A stretch of DNA of 64,000 nucleotides from a virus. The stretch covers positions 1 through 64,000 of the IMG/VR virus record IMGVR_UViG_3300036770_004813. One strand, written 5' to 3'. The translations under genes were made by a program, and so were the position numbers. The notes beneath the pieces are model-generated. The model was not told the origin of the DNA. It did no database searches and worked only from the letters and a program-made list of their open reading frames with translations. Positions 1 to 7,448 of this stretch are shown here, piece after piece (position 1 is the stretch's first letter; each line of letters opens with the position of its first letter).

Positions 1-35
1 TGCACTAAGGTGCACCTTGCGTCCAACAAATTTAG

Positions 36-410
36 ATGACGATTTCTGTTTCTCCGGCTCCCACCATGCTGACCGGCGCCGATCTGCTGGCCAGGGTGAA
101 AGAGCTGGGCGATGCCTCCAAATCTGATCTGGTCCGCGCCTGCGGCTATGTCAGCTTCAAAAAGGATGGCACCGAGCGCCTGAACTTCACAGCCTTCTAT
201 GAGGCCCTCCTGGAGGCCAAGGGCGTTGGCATGGGTCGGGTGACCGGCAGTGCTAAAGGTGGGCGGAAGCTCTCCTACAACGCCAAAGTGCAGTTCAATG
301 GGAACCTGATGGTCGGCAAGGCCTACACGGCTCAACTTGGCCTGGAGCCTGGTGATGAGTTTGAAATCAAGCTCGGCAAGCGTGCAATCACCCTGACGCC
401 GGTTTCCTGA
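36..410 (+). CDS. cyAbrB-type transcriptional regulator
   Basis: This 124-aa protein matches the cyanobacterial AbrB family: an N-terminal helical part (LLARVKELGDASKSDLVRAC, residues about 17-36) and a C-terminal swapped-hairpin DNA-binding part (about residues 80-124, with GLEPGDEFEIKLGKRAI). In cyanobacteria these proteins regulate carbon and nitrogen genes broadly. A strong terminator follows directly, so the gene is monocistronic. It could be the last host gene, or a phage copy used to alter host transcription; some cyanophages are known to carry AbrB-like genes. The sequence does not decide between the two. Confidence 0.85.
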   Translation: MTISVSPAPTMLTGADLLARVKELGDASKSDLVRACGYVSFKKDGTERLNFTAFYEALLEAKGVGMGRVTGSAKGGRKLSYNAKVQFNGNLMVGKAYTAQLGLEPGDEFEIKLGKRAITLTPVS

Positions 411-432
411 CGCGGTTCACCAACCGTTTCAG

Positions 433-462
433 CGGGAGGGGGAAACCCCTCCTCTTTTTTTG
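433..462 (+). terminator. Rho-independent terminator after cyAbrB gene
   Basis: Stem GGAGGGG/CCCCTCC (435-441 with 446-452), GAAA loop, then a T-rich run ending TTTTTTT. Confidence 0.85.
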
Positions 463-494
463 GGTACTATGAGCCCGGCGATTGATCGCCCAGG

Positions 495-531
495 AAACCA
501 CGCTTACTCGTCGCTGGGTGGGGCGTGGTTT
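495..531. other. Hairpin carrying a start-type motif in its loop
   Basis: Perfect 9-bp inverted repeat AAACCACGC (495-503) and GCGTGGTTT (523-531). The loop, read on the minus strand, contains CACCCAGCGA (511-520), the motif found before many phage start codons. No convincing gene follows on the minus strand. The rest of 411-685 looks non-coding to me. Confidence 0.5.
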
Positions 532-667
532 TCTGCTGTTTGCCTGTTTGCATAATTCTGTTTTCTATTTCGGCAATCCATACCTTGATTAGCGAAAACA
601 TCCGGGTATGAATTTGGAGAGTAAGCATAGCTGGGTTAGCATTGATCCATGGTGCAACACTTGACAC

Positions 668-677
668 CACCCAGCGG
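668..677 (+). promoter_or_regulatory. Leader motif (CACCCAGCGG) before HTH-like gene
   Basis: One-base variant of CACCCAGCGA, 8 nt before the ATG at 686. A weak GGTG/CACC stem (651-654 with 665-668) lies in front. No Shine-Dalgarno sequence is present. Confidence 0.5.
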
Positions 678-685
678 CTTAAATT

Positions 686-1438
686 ATGTCAAGATCAGAC
701 TACATGGGTGCAGAATACGGCTCGCAAAGGTTAGCCAATGGAATAACTACATTTTCGCAAGCATTGAAGATGTTGCTAGGCAGAAATAACCTAACCCATG
801 AGGAACTGGTGGCCCTTTCAAGATGGGCCAATCCATGGGGCCAGACCTGGCTTTCGACCAGTCAAATCAGTTACCTCAGGACTGGTGTATTGAAAAAAGC
901 AGGCCCACAGACACTCGATTCATTGGGGCAAGTCAATCTACGACTAGCCGAGGTGCTAGGCGATCAATCAGAGGTCGTTAGGGCATTGCCTGACTTTGGG
1001 CCGATGCCTTCTGATGTGCGGCCTGAGTATCCCTGGTTTCTGAAGCATCCCATCACTTTGGAGCCATTGGACACGGGGGGGCTTTACCTGATCTGGATTG
1101 GAAGGCTAAGGCCTGAAGGATTGGATGAGGGCCACATCAGTGATATGGAAGCTCGAAGACTAAGCGGGAATCTTGAACGGATTGTTCAAGGCTGGGCCAG
1201 GGATCAGCGGCTTACTTTGAGCGAAGCGCTAGAGGTGGCGATCGCGTCCCATGGCGCAACAGAAAAACGCAGGCAGCAGAAACTAAAAGCCGTCATCTGC
1301 GGCTTTGAAGTGTATTCAGGCGAGGAATTTACAGAAGAGTTGCCAGGTTTTGGCGCGATGCTAGGCGCGATGGACAACACAGAGCCATTGGCGCCAACGG
1401 AAGTCAGGACCAGGCTTTACAAGCTGCCAAAGTCTTAA
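686..1438 (+). CDS. Unknown protein with HTH-like N-terminal region
   Basis: A 250-aa protein I do not recognise with certainty. Residues about 25-75 (HEELVALSRWAN, then STSQISYLRTG, then PQTLDSLGQVNLRLAEVLG) look like a helix-turn-helix repressor-type domain; the rest has no family I can name. It is monocistronic, next to cyAbrB, and preceded by the CACCCAGCGG leader motif rather than a Shine-Dalgarno site. Its place at the edge of the early region suits a lysogeny or early regulator, which is inference only. Confidence 0.6.
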   Translation: MSRSDYMGAEYGSQRLANGITTFSQALKMLLGRNNLTHEELVALSRWANPWGQTWLSTSQISYLRTGVLKKAGPQTLDSLGQVNLRLAEVLGDQSEVVRALPDFGPMPSDVRPEYPWFLKHPITLEPLDTGGLYLIWIGRLRPEGLDEGHISDMEARRLSGNLERIVQGWARDQRLTLSEALEVAIASHGATEKRRQQKLKAVICGFEVYSGEEFTEELPGFGAMLGAMDNTEPLAPTEVRTRLYKLPKS

Positions 1439-1439
1439 G

Positions 1440-1649
1440 TCACCACCCGTTTTTGCGGATCATTTCATCCATGCGCTCGGATAGGGTGGCGGCTTGCGCG
1501 GCTGGTGTGCCACGTAGAGGCTTGGGAAGGATTTTGCCTGATGGGAGCTGGGCTGTCAGGTCACAGAGGGGGCCCAGTGCGGTAGAGACCGCCGGCAGCC
1601 GTGCGGCTAGCAAAAGCGCTTCGGCGTCAGTCTCGGCAATTATGCGCAT
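1440..1649 (-). CDS. Small unknown protein
   Basis: A 69-aa protein convergent with the HTH-like gene (stop codons almost abut) and divergent from the early operon. Composition is natural (MRIIAETDAEALLLAARLP at the start, ERMDEMIRKNGW at the end) and better balanced than the antisense reading 1453-1674. No function assigned. Confidence 0.5.
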   Translation of the reverse strand: MRIIAETDAEALLLAARLPAVSTALGPLCDLTAQLPSGKILPKPLRGTPAAQAATLSERMDEMIRKNGW

Positions 1650-1737
1650 GTGGATGGATCGGGGCCCGGATTAGGGTAGGGCACTCCTCTGTTACAGATT
1701 GCATTGGACGATGCCTTCAAAACGTGAACTGAGATGC

Positions 1738-1779
1738 TAAGGTCGGTCCAGGTCTGGAAACGGACCCGTCACCCAGCGA
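1738..1779 (+). promoter_or_regulatory. Hairpin leader with CACCCAGCGA before the early operon
   Basis: GGTCC (1745-1749) pairs with GGACC (1762-1766); CACCCAGCGA follows at 1770-1779, 7 nt before the ATG at 1787. TAAGGT (1738-1743) is a possible but poorly spaced -10. The palindrome TCCAGGTCTGGA lies in the loop region. Confidence 0.6.
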
Positions 1780-1786
1780 AAACACT

Positions 1787-3013
1787 ATGACCAGCACACT
1801 CGCCCCAAGGCAGCAGCGGGCATCCTTGCCGGTGGTCTCCAAGGAGGTCACTCAAGAGCTGGAAAGCTCAACCCGGCTGGCAAGCGCCGCGTTCTCTGCT
1901 GCAACTGGCAGCAACTCGATCACCGCAGCCATTGAGCTTGCGCAAGGCATTGAAGAACTAAGGAACCTCTTCTCACGGCCTGAGATCCAAGCCCGTGTCC
2001 AGGCCCTGCAGGATACGGCCCTTGGCTTTCGCACAGACAAGGATCCAAACGTCCTCAACAGAAAAACCAATCAGCCAAACAAGCCTTATCCGTATGAGGT
2101 TGTCAAAGATGCCGTGATTGAGGCCCTCTTGCGTGGTCTGCAGTTAGTCGGCAATCAGTTCAACATCATCGCCGGACGCTTCTACTGCACCAAGGAGGGT
2201 TTCGAGTCGCTCATTCGCTCCCAACCTGCCGTCACCAATTTTAAGCTCAAAATTGGCGTGCCACAGGCCAAAAACGGTGGTGTTGTTGTGCAGTGCTCAG
2301 CAACCTGGAAGCAGGGTGGCGAGACCGCCGACCTTGAGGCAGAAATTCCAGTCAAGAGCAATGACAGCTCTACTGCTGATCAGCTGATCGGTAAGGCAAC
2401 ACGGAAGTTTTTGTCCCGCTGCTATCAGCAGATGACAGGCAACACGATGCCTGATGGTGAGGCAGAGGCTGAGGTTTCTACCGTCAGCGTGACTGGTGTT
2501 GCCATGGGAGCCCCGAGGATGGCCCCTGCCGCGATTGCCCCGGCTGCTGCAGTGCCTGTCCCGACCCTTACGACAGAGCAGCAAGAGCAGGTCTTGACGG
2601 CCATTGAACGGCAGCTCACACCCGTTGGCCAAGCTGCGTTTCTGGCGGATGTAGCTCAATGCTTTGGCGTCTCGGATCTGCCCGAAGTGCCAGCCGATCA
2701 ATTTTCGGGAATCATGCAAGGCCTTGCCAATGCAGGAAGCCGCGAACGTTGGAATCGTGGTTGCGCATCGGGTGATGGCGAACTGATCCTCTCTGATGAG
2801 GAAATCGCAGAACTGCAACCACCTGCAGAGCCCGAGGCGGCGCCCGAGCCTGAACCTGAGCCCGTACAGGAGGCCCCTGCCCTCACCCCAACCCGCACCG
2901 CAGCAGCACGGAATACGGTTGTACGCCGTACCCAAGCCGCTCAGCCCGCCCAGCCCGCAGCCGAGCCCCAAGGGGAAAACTCTGATGAGGCCCTGCAATC
3001 GGAGCTGGTCTGA
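1787..3013 (+). CDS. Candidate phage strand-annealing recombination protein
   Basis: A 408-aa protein. The core, about residues 100-220, contains QFNIIAGRFYCTKEGF, a two-stranded patch with EIPVKSN and IGKATRKFLSRCYQQMTG. This pattern recalls phage proteins that sit beside exonucleases and are taken as RecT/Erf-like single-strand annealing proteins. The C-terminus is Ala/Pro/Glu-rich and probably disordered. The RecE-like exonuclease three genes downstream supports a two-component recombination system. It is first in a tightly coupled operon (TGATG to the next gene). Another DNA metabolism role is possible. Confidence 0.5.
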   Translation: MTSTLAPRQQRASLPVVSKEVTQELESSTRLASAAFSAATGSNSITAAIELAQGIEELRNLFSRPEIQARVQALQDTALGFRTDKDPNVLNRKTNQPNKPYPYEVVKDAVIEALLRGLQLVGNQFNIIAGRFYCTKEGFESLIRSQPAVTNFKLKIGVPQAKNGGVVVQCSATWKQGGETADLEAEIPVKSNDSSTADQLIGKATRKFLSRCYQQMTGNTMPDGEAEAEVSTVSVTGVAMGAPRMAPAAIAPAAAVPVPTLTTEQQEQVLTAIERQLTPVGQAAFLADVAQCFGVSDLPEVPADQFSGIMQGLANAGSRERWNRGCASGDGELILSDEEIAELQPPAEPEAAPEPEPEPVQEAPALTPTRTAAARNTVVRRTQAAQPAQPAAEPQGENSDEALQSELV

Positions 3014-3273
3014 TGATGTTGCTCACGATTGTTTTTGTAGGGCTGGCCGGCATCATTGCCGGTTACGCCCTAGCTCCTCAGGTCAGCAAAGCACTGTTGT
3101 TCAGGGCCTATTGCAAGGGCAAGCTCTCGGCACAGGCCCACCGTAACGATGAGATCGTTCAGTTACAGCGTAGGGTCTGGAGGTTGGAGGCCATCACCCG
3201 GCGCATAGGGCAACCCTCAACGCTTGGCTGCAGTGTTGGCGGCATAAAGCGTATTGAAGAGGACAAGGCATGA
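3013..3273 (+). CDS. Small membrane-anchored protein
   Basis: An 86-aa protein with one N-terminal membrane helix (about residues 3-24) and a basic, coiled tail. The ATG overlaps the upstream stop (TGATG). Its last residues, LGCSVGGIKRIEEDK, are encoded by a 48-bp block that recurs almost unchanged inside the gene at 63204-63842, in the same frame. Function unknown. Confidence 0.6.
   Translation: MMLLTIVFVGLAGIIAGYALAPQVSKALLFRAYCKGKLSAQAHRNDEIVQLQRRVWRLEAITRRIGQPSTLGCSVGGIKRIEEDKA
3220..3267 (+). repeat. 48-bp dispersed repeat, copy 1
   Basis: Matches the reverse complement of 63501-63548 at 45 of 48 positions. Both copies are coding and read in the same frame (LGC-VGG-KRIEE). Confidence 0.9.
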
Positions 3274-4118
3274 TCAACAGTAGTGCCGTCGCCACAAATC
3301 AACCGCTCCCGTATAACCGGGAGCCCCTCCTAACAGCAGCAGAGGAAATCGAGCTGGCCAAGGCCATACAGATCGGGCAGGCAAAAGATGCCACCCCATT
3401 GCAAAAGCGAAGGGCTGAGCGTGCAAAGCGTCGCATGATCCGCGCAAATATGCGGCTCGTTATGGTCGTTGCCCACAAGCTTTGGCGCACGCATAAGTGC
3501 ACATCCATGACCGTGGACGATCTTGTGCAAGAGGGAACATTTGGCCTCAAGCGTGCGGCTGAACTATTTGATCCGACACGAGGTTACAAGTTTTCAACTT
3601 ATGCCTACGGATGGATTAATCAAGCCCTTAGACGTGCCATGAGCTGCCAGGATCGGGTTATCCGCTTGCCGCTTCATGTGCAGGATCAAATCTCCAGGTT
3701 TCGCCGTGTTTCACGGGAGATGGGCCCATCGGCTGACCCGGCTGATATTGCCAAGGCCGCAAACGCCAAACCCGAAACCCTTCAACTTGCTACATCATCC
3801 ATCGGGTTGATTTCGCTTAATCAACTGCAAAGGGATATTTGCAAAGGCATTGAAATTGGCGATTCAGTAGCAGCACCTGAAGACACAAGCTATCTCGATG
3901 AGTTGGGATGGGACGAAGATGATATTAGGACACGGCTTTTGCCAGTCCTAAACGAAACAGAGCGTCAAGTTATTTGCTGGGTATTTGGTCTTAATGATGG
4001 CTCTGAAAAGAGTCTAGCGTTTGCAGCAAAGCAGCTTAACGTCAGTCGGCAGACAATACATACAACTATGCGCCGTGCAATAAATAAACTAAAGCTAGTT
4101 GCACATCAGCAAAGGTGA
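3270..4118 (+). CDS. Phage-encoded sigma-70 family factor
   Basis: This 282-aa protein has the order of a group 2/3 sigma-70 factor. A region 1.2-like start (EEIELAKAIQIG) is followed by region 2 (about residues 55-125: RMIRANMRLVMVVAHKL, DDLVQEGTFGLKRAAE, then YKFSTYAYGWINQALRRAM). Region 3 covers about 130-185, and region 4 (about 225-280) has the helix-turn-helix SLAFAAKQLNVSRQTIHTTM. All core-binding and -10-binding parts seem present, so it should work. It lies in the early operon (ATGA overlap with the gene before), so it is a likely switch for middle or late transcription. Sequence alone does not show which promoters it reads. Confidence 0.9.
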   Translation: MINSSAVATNQPLPYNREPLLTAAEEIELAKAIQIGQAKDATPLQKRRAERAKRRMIRANMRLVMVVAHKLWRTHKCTSMTVDDLVQEGTFGLKRAAELFDPTRGYKFSTYAYGWINQALRRAMSCQDRVIRLPLHVQDQISRFRRVSREMGPSADPADIAKAANAKPETLQLATSSIGLISLNQLQRDICKGIEIGDSVAAPEDTSYLDELGWDEDDIRTRLLPVLNETERQVICWVFGLNDGSEKSLAFAAKQLNVSRQTIHTTMRRAINKLKLVAHQQR

Positions 4119-4510
4119 TGGCTATGAAATTTCCTGTTATCACAGTTGCAACGCTTAGGGAAATTATAAATAGTTGGCCTGATCACGGTTCAGGCAGTCC
4201 TAGCCTAGTGATGCTTGGCAGCACCCACTCTGATCTGGGAGAGGCTCCATTGCCTGCGGTTTCTGCAGCACCGTTGAACCTAGATGGTTCAGCAGAAGAT
4301 CACCTGATGATCTTTCCTGCTAAAACGTGCATTGAAGTAAAGGGTGCTAATGATGATACTGATGTTTTAGATGTTGCCTTAGCAGCTCTTACTTATGGCC
4401 CATCATGCACGATAGATAGTTACGACCCATTCGTAGAGAATGCTTTGCGGATTCGTGCAGTAAATGCAATTATGGCAGCTCGATCCATAAAGCGGAAGTT
4501 TAGGCTATGA
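4118..4510 (+). CDS. Unknown early protein
   Basis: A 130-aa protein; ATG at 4118 overlaps the sigma stop codon (GTG at 4115 and ATG at 4124 are alternatives). It contains IINSWPDHGSGSPSLVMLG and a C-terminal basic tail. The A+T content rises from here back into the 3' end of the sigma gene. No family recognised. Confidence 0.65.
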   Translation: MAMKFPVITVATLREIINSWPDHGSGSPSLVMLGSTHSDLGEAPLPAVSAAPLNLDGSAEDHLMIFPAKTCIEVKGANDDTDVLDVALAALTYGPSCTIDSYDPFVENALRIRAVNAIMAARSIKRKFRL

Positions 4511-4549
4511 TCAGCCCAAGTCCAGACAAGGACTCATTCCACCCAGCGA
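4506..4549 (+). promoter_or_regulatory. Internal hairpin leader with CACCCAGCGA
   Basis: TATGAT (4506-4511) as -10, hairpin AGTCC/GGACT (4519-4523 with 4530-4534), CACCCAGCGA at 4540-4549, then an in-frame ATG at 4558. Same layout as the leaders at 1787, 39463 and 41813, here within an ORF. Confidence 0.5.
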
Positions 4550-4752
4550 CTCCACCTATGCCAACCGTTGAGCAAGCCGTAGCGCTTGACCTCCTAGCAG
4601 ATGTTGAGCAGGTCGCACAAGAGGCAGAGCAGGCTTGCCTTTGGCTATCCCGTGCACGTCACGATCTCCAGCCCGACTCTGTTGCACGTTTGCAAACTGC
4701 CCTCTGCCGGCTCGAAACGGCAGCCACCCACCTTCACCACATCACCCGATGA
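4507..4752 (+). CDS. Small helical protein
   Basis: An 81-aa protein whose body (ALDLLADVEQVAQEAEQACLW and on) is one or two long helices. ATG at 4507 overlaps the upstream stop. The CACCCAGCGA leader element suggests that a shorter form starting at 4558 (64 aa) may be the main product. Function unknown. Confidence 0.6.
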   Translation: MISPSPDKDSFHPATPPMPTVEQAVALDLLADVEQVAQEAEQACLWLSRARHDLQPDSVARLQTALCRLETAATHLHHITR

Positions 4753-5855
4753 CAGCCACCATTTCCGCTCCCTTGGCCACTGTTGCGCCACGGGCTCCAG
4801 GCCTTCTCACCGAATCCGAGTGGGAGGAAAAATACGGGCTAAAGCTCTCTGAGCATCCCCAGTGCTTTACCCGCCTTCCACGGCAGGCTTACGACGATCT
4901 CCCCGGTATCAACGCTTCCCTCACAAAGGAAGTGGTGGACAAGACCGCAGCCCATGCCAAGGCCTTGTTTGATCCCGACCGTGAAAAGGTCGATAACGCA
5001 GCCTTTTTGCAGGGCAACCTTGCTCACTGCCAGACCCTCGAATGGGACTGTTATGAAGAGCGATACGTTGTCCTGCCAGAGGACGCACCAAAGAGGCCCA
5101 CAGAGAAGCAGTTGACGCCTCCCAAGCCAGGCCGCAACGGTGAGATAAACACCGCCACCAAGGCGTATGACGCATGGGCGGAAGCCAAGCAACGCGAGGA
5201 CTGGTGGTTGGAATTTGAGCAGCAATTCCCCTGTCAGGAGAAAATCTCTGCTACAGATCATGCAATCGGTCTAAAGCTGGCCAATGCAATCCTGCGGCAC
5301 CCTGCACTAGGCCCACGGTTTGACCGTACAGACATCAACCGGGCAGGCAATGAGATCACCCTGACGTGGATCGACTCGCTCTCTGGTGCACGCCTCAAGG
5401 CTCGCCTAGACGCCGTGAGGTTTATGGGCGATCACATCTGGATAGGTGATGTGAAGACTGCGCAGGATGCTGGCCCAGGTCAAGATCATTTTGGCCGTGC
5501 TGCTGCAAACTTTGGTTACATCATTCAGGCTGCCTTCTATCGTGATGCGGTTTACTTTTGTAAGAGTGCTATTGCCCGTGCCCTTGGGCTGGATGAGATC
5601 AACCTGCTAGGGCTGCCCATTGTTTACGAATGGATTGCCGTAGAGAAAGCAGCGCCACGGCCTGAATTTATTGGTCGCTACCTGCTCACTGAAGAGCAAG
5701 AAACGCTAGGCCGTCAGCTTGCACGGAAGGCCATTGATGCCATCGTTCAGGCGCAAGTGACCGGCTACTGGCCCGGTTATGACACCGCAGCAACACCGCT
5801 GCAGATCCCTGGTTATGCCTATCAGAAGATGCTCCGCCAACTGGAGGAGACATGA
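4749..5855 (+). CDS. RecE-like (YqaJ/exonuclease VIII type) 5'-3' exonuclease
   Basis: A 368-aa protein with a PD-(D/E)XK nuclease core. RLDAVRF (Asp about 221) and GDVKTA (Asp about 234, Lys about 236) form the metal site, followed by the helix with YIIQAAFYRD. The N-terminal LPRQAYDDLPGINAS and LAHCQTLEW fit the putative exodeoxyribonuclease VIII PDDEXK domain. It would resect double-strand ends for annealing by a partner protein (candidate at 1787-3013). I set the start at ATG 4749, which overlaps the upstream stop; an upstream in-frame ATG at 4635 lies inside another gene. Confidence 0.8.
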   Translation: MTATISAPLATVAPRAPGLLTESEWEEKYGLKLSEHPQCFTRLPRQAYDDLPGINASLTKEVVDKTAAHAKALFDPDREKVDNAAFLQGNLAHCQTLEWDCYEERYVVLPEDAPKRPTEKQLTPPKPGRNGEINTATKAYDAWAEAKQREDWWLEFEQQFPCQEKISATDHAIGLKLANAILRHPALGPRFDRTDINRAGNEITLTWIDSLSGARLKARLDAVRFMGDHIWIGDVKTAQDAGPGQDHFGRAAANFGYIIQAAFYRDAVYFCKSAIARALGLDEINLLGLPIVYEWIAVEKAAPRPEFIGRYLLTEEQETLGRQLARKAIDAIVQAQVTGYWPGYDTAATPLQIPGYAYQKMLRQLEET

Positions 5856-5858
5856 CCA

Positions 5859-6071
5859 GTGCGCTCCCGATTCAGCCTAACAAATGCCGAAATGGCGGCT
5901 GCATTAAGCATCAGCACCAAAACACTGAAGCGTATGCGGCAGGCTGGCTTCTTTAGGCCCGGTACTCATTTTGTGCTGGCTGGTTCGGGAGCAATTCGGC
6001 AAACCTATCGCTGGGATCCGCAAACTACAGTAGCGGCCCTAGAGATCAAAACTCGCAAACTTGTTCACTAA
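5859..6071 (+). CDS. Excisionase-like / MerR-like HTH protein
   Basis: A 70-aa protein starting with GTG: LTNAEMAAALSISTKTLKRM is a helix-turn-helix, followed by a wing (GTHFVLAGSGAIRQTYRWD). Small proteins of this kind act as excisionases or DNA-bending regulators. It lies 3 nt after the exonuclease gene, on the arm of the genome that holds the integrase. Confidence 0.65.
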   Translation: MRSRFSLTNAEMAAALSISTKTLKRMRQAGFFRPGTHFVLAGSGAIRQTYRWDPQTTVAALEIKTRKLVH

Positions 6072-6085
6072 TTTCTGGAGGTTTT

Positions 6086-6532
6086 ATGGCAACGGATGAG
6101 CAGTGGCGCCTCGTTGAATGGGATCAGGATGCGACAAGCTCTTGCATTCTGGAGCTTCGCGGCAGGGTCGAAGCGTTGGAGGCGAACATGAACGGCATCG
6201 CCTGGGCATTTGATCAACATGCCGCTAAGTGGCAACAGGATGCGGAATCTGAAAACCTGCGGCAGCAGGATGAGGATGTGGAGCGGGTCGCCAACTTCAA
6301 ACCAACTCCCAATGATCTCGATCTCCAAATTAGGAGTTCAGCCCCTGCTGTTGGGCTGGTGGAGATGCTTGCAGATGTTTGGGTTGAAGGCAAGCCCTTG
6401 CGTCCTACCGCCCGTCGCGCAGCTATTCGCAAGGTGGCGAAGTGGTTGGAGCAGCAGCAGGAAGTGCCGATTGGAAGCACCGCCAGCGCCGACTACTTTG
6501 CCGCCATGCTGCGCGAGGAGGCCGACCAATGA
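6086..6532 (+). CDS. Unknown protein with coiled-coil N-terminus
   Basis: 148 aa, with a good Shine-Dalgarno site (GGAGG 8 nt before the ATG). Early helix ELRGRVEALEANMNG suggests a coiled coil. The C-terminal QQQEVPIGST...YFAAMLREEADQ is a tail seen on several picocyanobacterial phage-type proteins. Seventeen bases of it (6455-6471) recur at 6812-6828. Confidence 0.65.
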   Translation: MATDEQWRLVEWDQDATSSCILELRGRVEALEANMNGIAWAFDQHAAKWQQDAESENLRQQDEDVERVANFKPTPNDLDLQIRSSAPAVGLVEMLADVWVEGKPLRPTARRAAIRKVAKWLEQQQEVPIGSTASADYFAAMLREEADQ

Positions 6533-6678
6533 CCGATCGCATCTTCACAGCATCGCTCATCGCGCTTTTTGCCTTTGCTGCAGTGATCCTATGGGCCATG
6601 TTTCATACTGCCGCTGATTGCCACAGCACTGGCGGCACTGTCGTTCGTGGCATGTTCTGGCTGGAGTGCATTCGATGA
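6529..6678 (+). CDS. Small membrane protein with Cys-Gly motif
   Basis: 49 aa. ATG overlaps the upstream stop. One membrane helix (ASLIALFAFAAVILWAMF) followed by a short exposed part, DCHSTGGTVVRGMFWLECI. The two-cysteine GG pattern is common in tiny phage membrane proteins of unknown role. Confidence 0.6.
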   Translation: MTDRIFTASLIALFAFAAVILWAMFHTAADCHSTGGTVVRGMFWLECIR

Positions 6679-6782
6679 CAGACCCCACAGCCTGCGCAAA
6701 TAGCCAACTTTTTGCAGAAACAGTAAAAGTAATCGCATGGGCAGTCGTTGTTTGTTTCCTTGTTTGGAGACTTGCAAAATGA
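6675..6782 (+). CDS. Tiny membrane protein
   Basis: 35 aa, coupled by ATGA overlap at both ends. It has a single membrane helix (VIAWAVVVCFLVWRLAK). Supported mainly by the unbroken chain of overlaps. Confidence 0.5.
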   Translation: MTDPTACANSQLFAETVKVIAWAVVVCFLVWRLAK

Positions 6783-7099
6783 TCACCGAAACCCACTACG
6801 AATGGGAGCTACAGCAGGAAGTGCCGATCGCGGCCACCCTATGGGACATCATTCCGAAACAAGCTGCGGAAGGAGGCCAACCGATGAGCACCCTCTCCCC
6901 CGCCGATCAAATTATGATCGCCGTCGATCATGTCTACCAAGCCCACGGAGATGATCCCCCGACCCGTGCCGTAGCCGCTGCTGTCCTTGCGGCTGCAGCG
7001 GATCAGGTGGTGCCAGTTGATCGCCGTAGCCGTAGGCAATGCAATATCCGCTCCGGCTTCCTCGCCATCGCCGCCGAGCTGGGGGGGCAGCAACCATGA
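6779..7099 (+). CDS. Picocyanobacterial-type small protein, possible two-part gene
   Basis: 106 aa if read from ATG 6779 (ATGA overlap). An in-frame ATG at 6884 has a much better Shine-Dalgarno (AGGAGG, 8 nt upstream) and begins a unit I recognise from picocyanobacterial genomes (MSTLSPADQ..., AAADQVVPVD, IRSGFLAIAAEL). The first 35 codons resemble the tail of the gene at 6086-6532. So either a fusion or two products from one frame. Confidence 0.6.
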   Translation: MITETHYEWELQQEVPIAATLWDIIPKQAAEGGQPMSTLSPADQIMIAVDHVYQAHGDDPPTRAVAAAVLAAAADQVVPVDRRSRRQCNIRSGFLAIAAELGGQQP

Positions 7100-7323
7100 C
7101 CGCTGCACCGCCTCCCGCTGATCGCTTCCGCCTTGGTGACATTTGGCGTTCTCCGAGAGGGAAGAATTGGAAGGTCGAAAAGATCCACCACGTAAAAGGT
7201 GCGTTTCTGCGGGCCATGCACAACCGCCACACAACTCAATGGCGCGATGAATGGGCAACCGGCGCTGACATGCTCAGCGCCTGGGAACGCACTTATTCGG
7301 GTTCACAGGAGCTAACACCATGA
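7096..7323 (+). CDS. Unknown small protein
   Basis: 75 aa, ATGA-coupled. A beta-rich core, FRLGDIWRSPRGKNWKVEKI and onward, looks like a compact SH3-like barrel with aromatic and basic residues. No family assigned. Confidence 0.6.
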   Translation: MTAAPPPADRFRLGDIWRSPRGKNWKVEKIHHVKGAFLRAMHNRHTTQWRDEWATGADMLSAWERTYSGSQELTP

Positions 7324-7448
7324 CCCCCCTCCACCTACAACACGAACTGGACCGTCGCCTGTCAAAAGCAAAGACAACAGAGGAGAGGGTCAAGGCCCTG
7401 GAATTTATCCTGCGACTTGCACTGAAAGAACTGGAGGCGAAACCATGA
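7320..7448 (+). CDS. Tiny helical protein
   Basis: 42 aa, ATGA overlaps on both sides; predicted as a single charged helix (ELDRRLSKAKTTEERVKALE). Reality rests on the coupled gene chain. Confidence 0.5.
   Translation: MTPLHLQHELDRRLSKAKTTEERVKALEFILRLALKELEAKP

Noticed and set aside
467-670. Minus-strand ORF of 67 codons
   Set aside because: It runs across the hairpin at 495-531 and the leader of the gene at 686, with unnatural composition.
4635-4748. Longer start for the RecE-like exonuclease
   Set aside because: It would lie inside the preceding gene; ATG 4749 overlaps the stop as in neighbouring genes and begins natural sequence.
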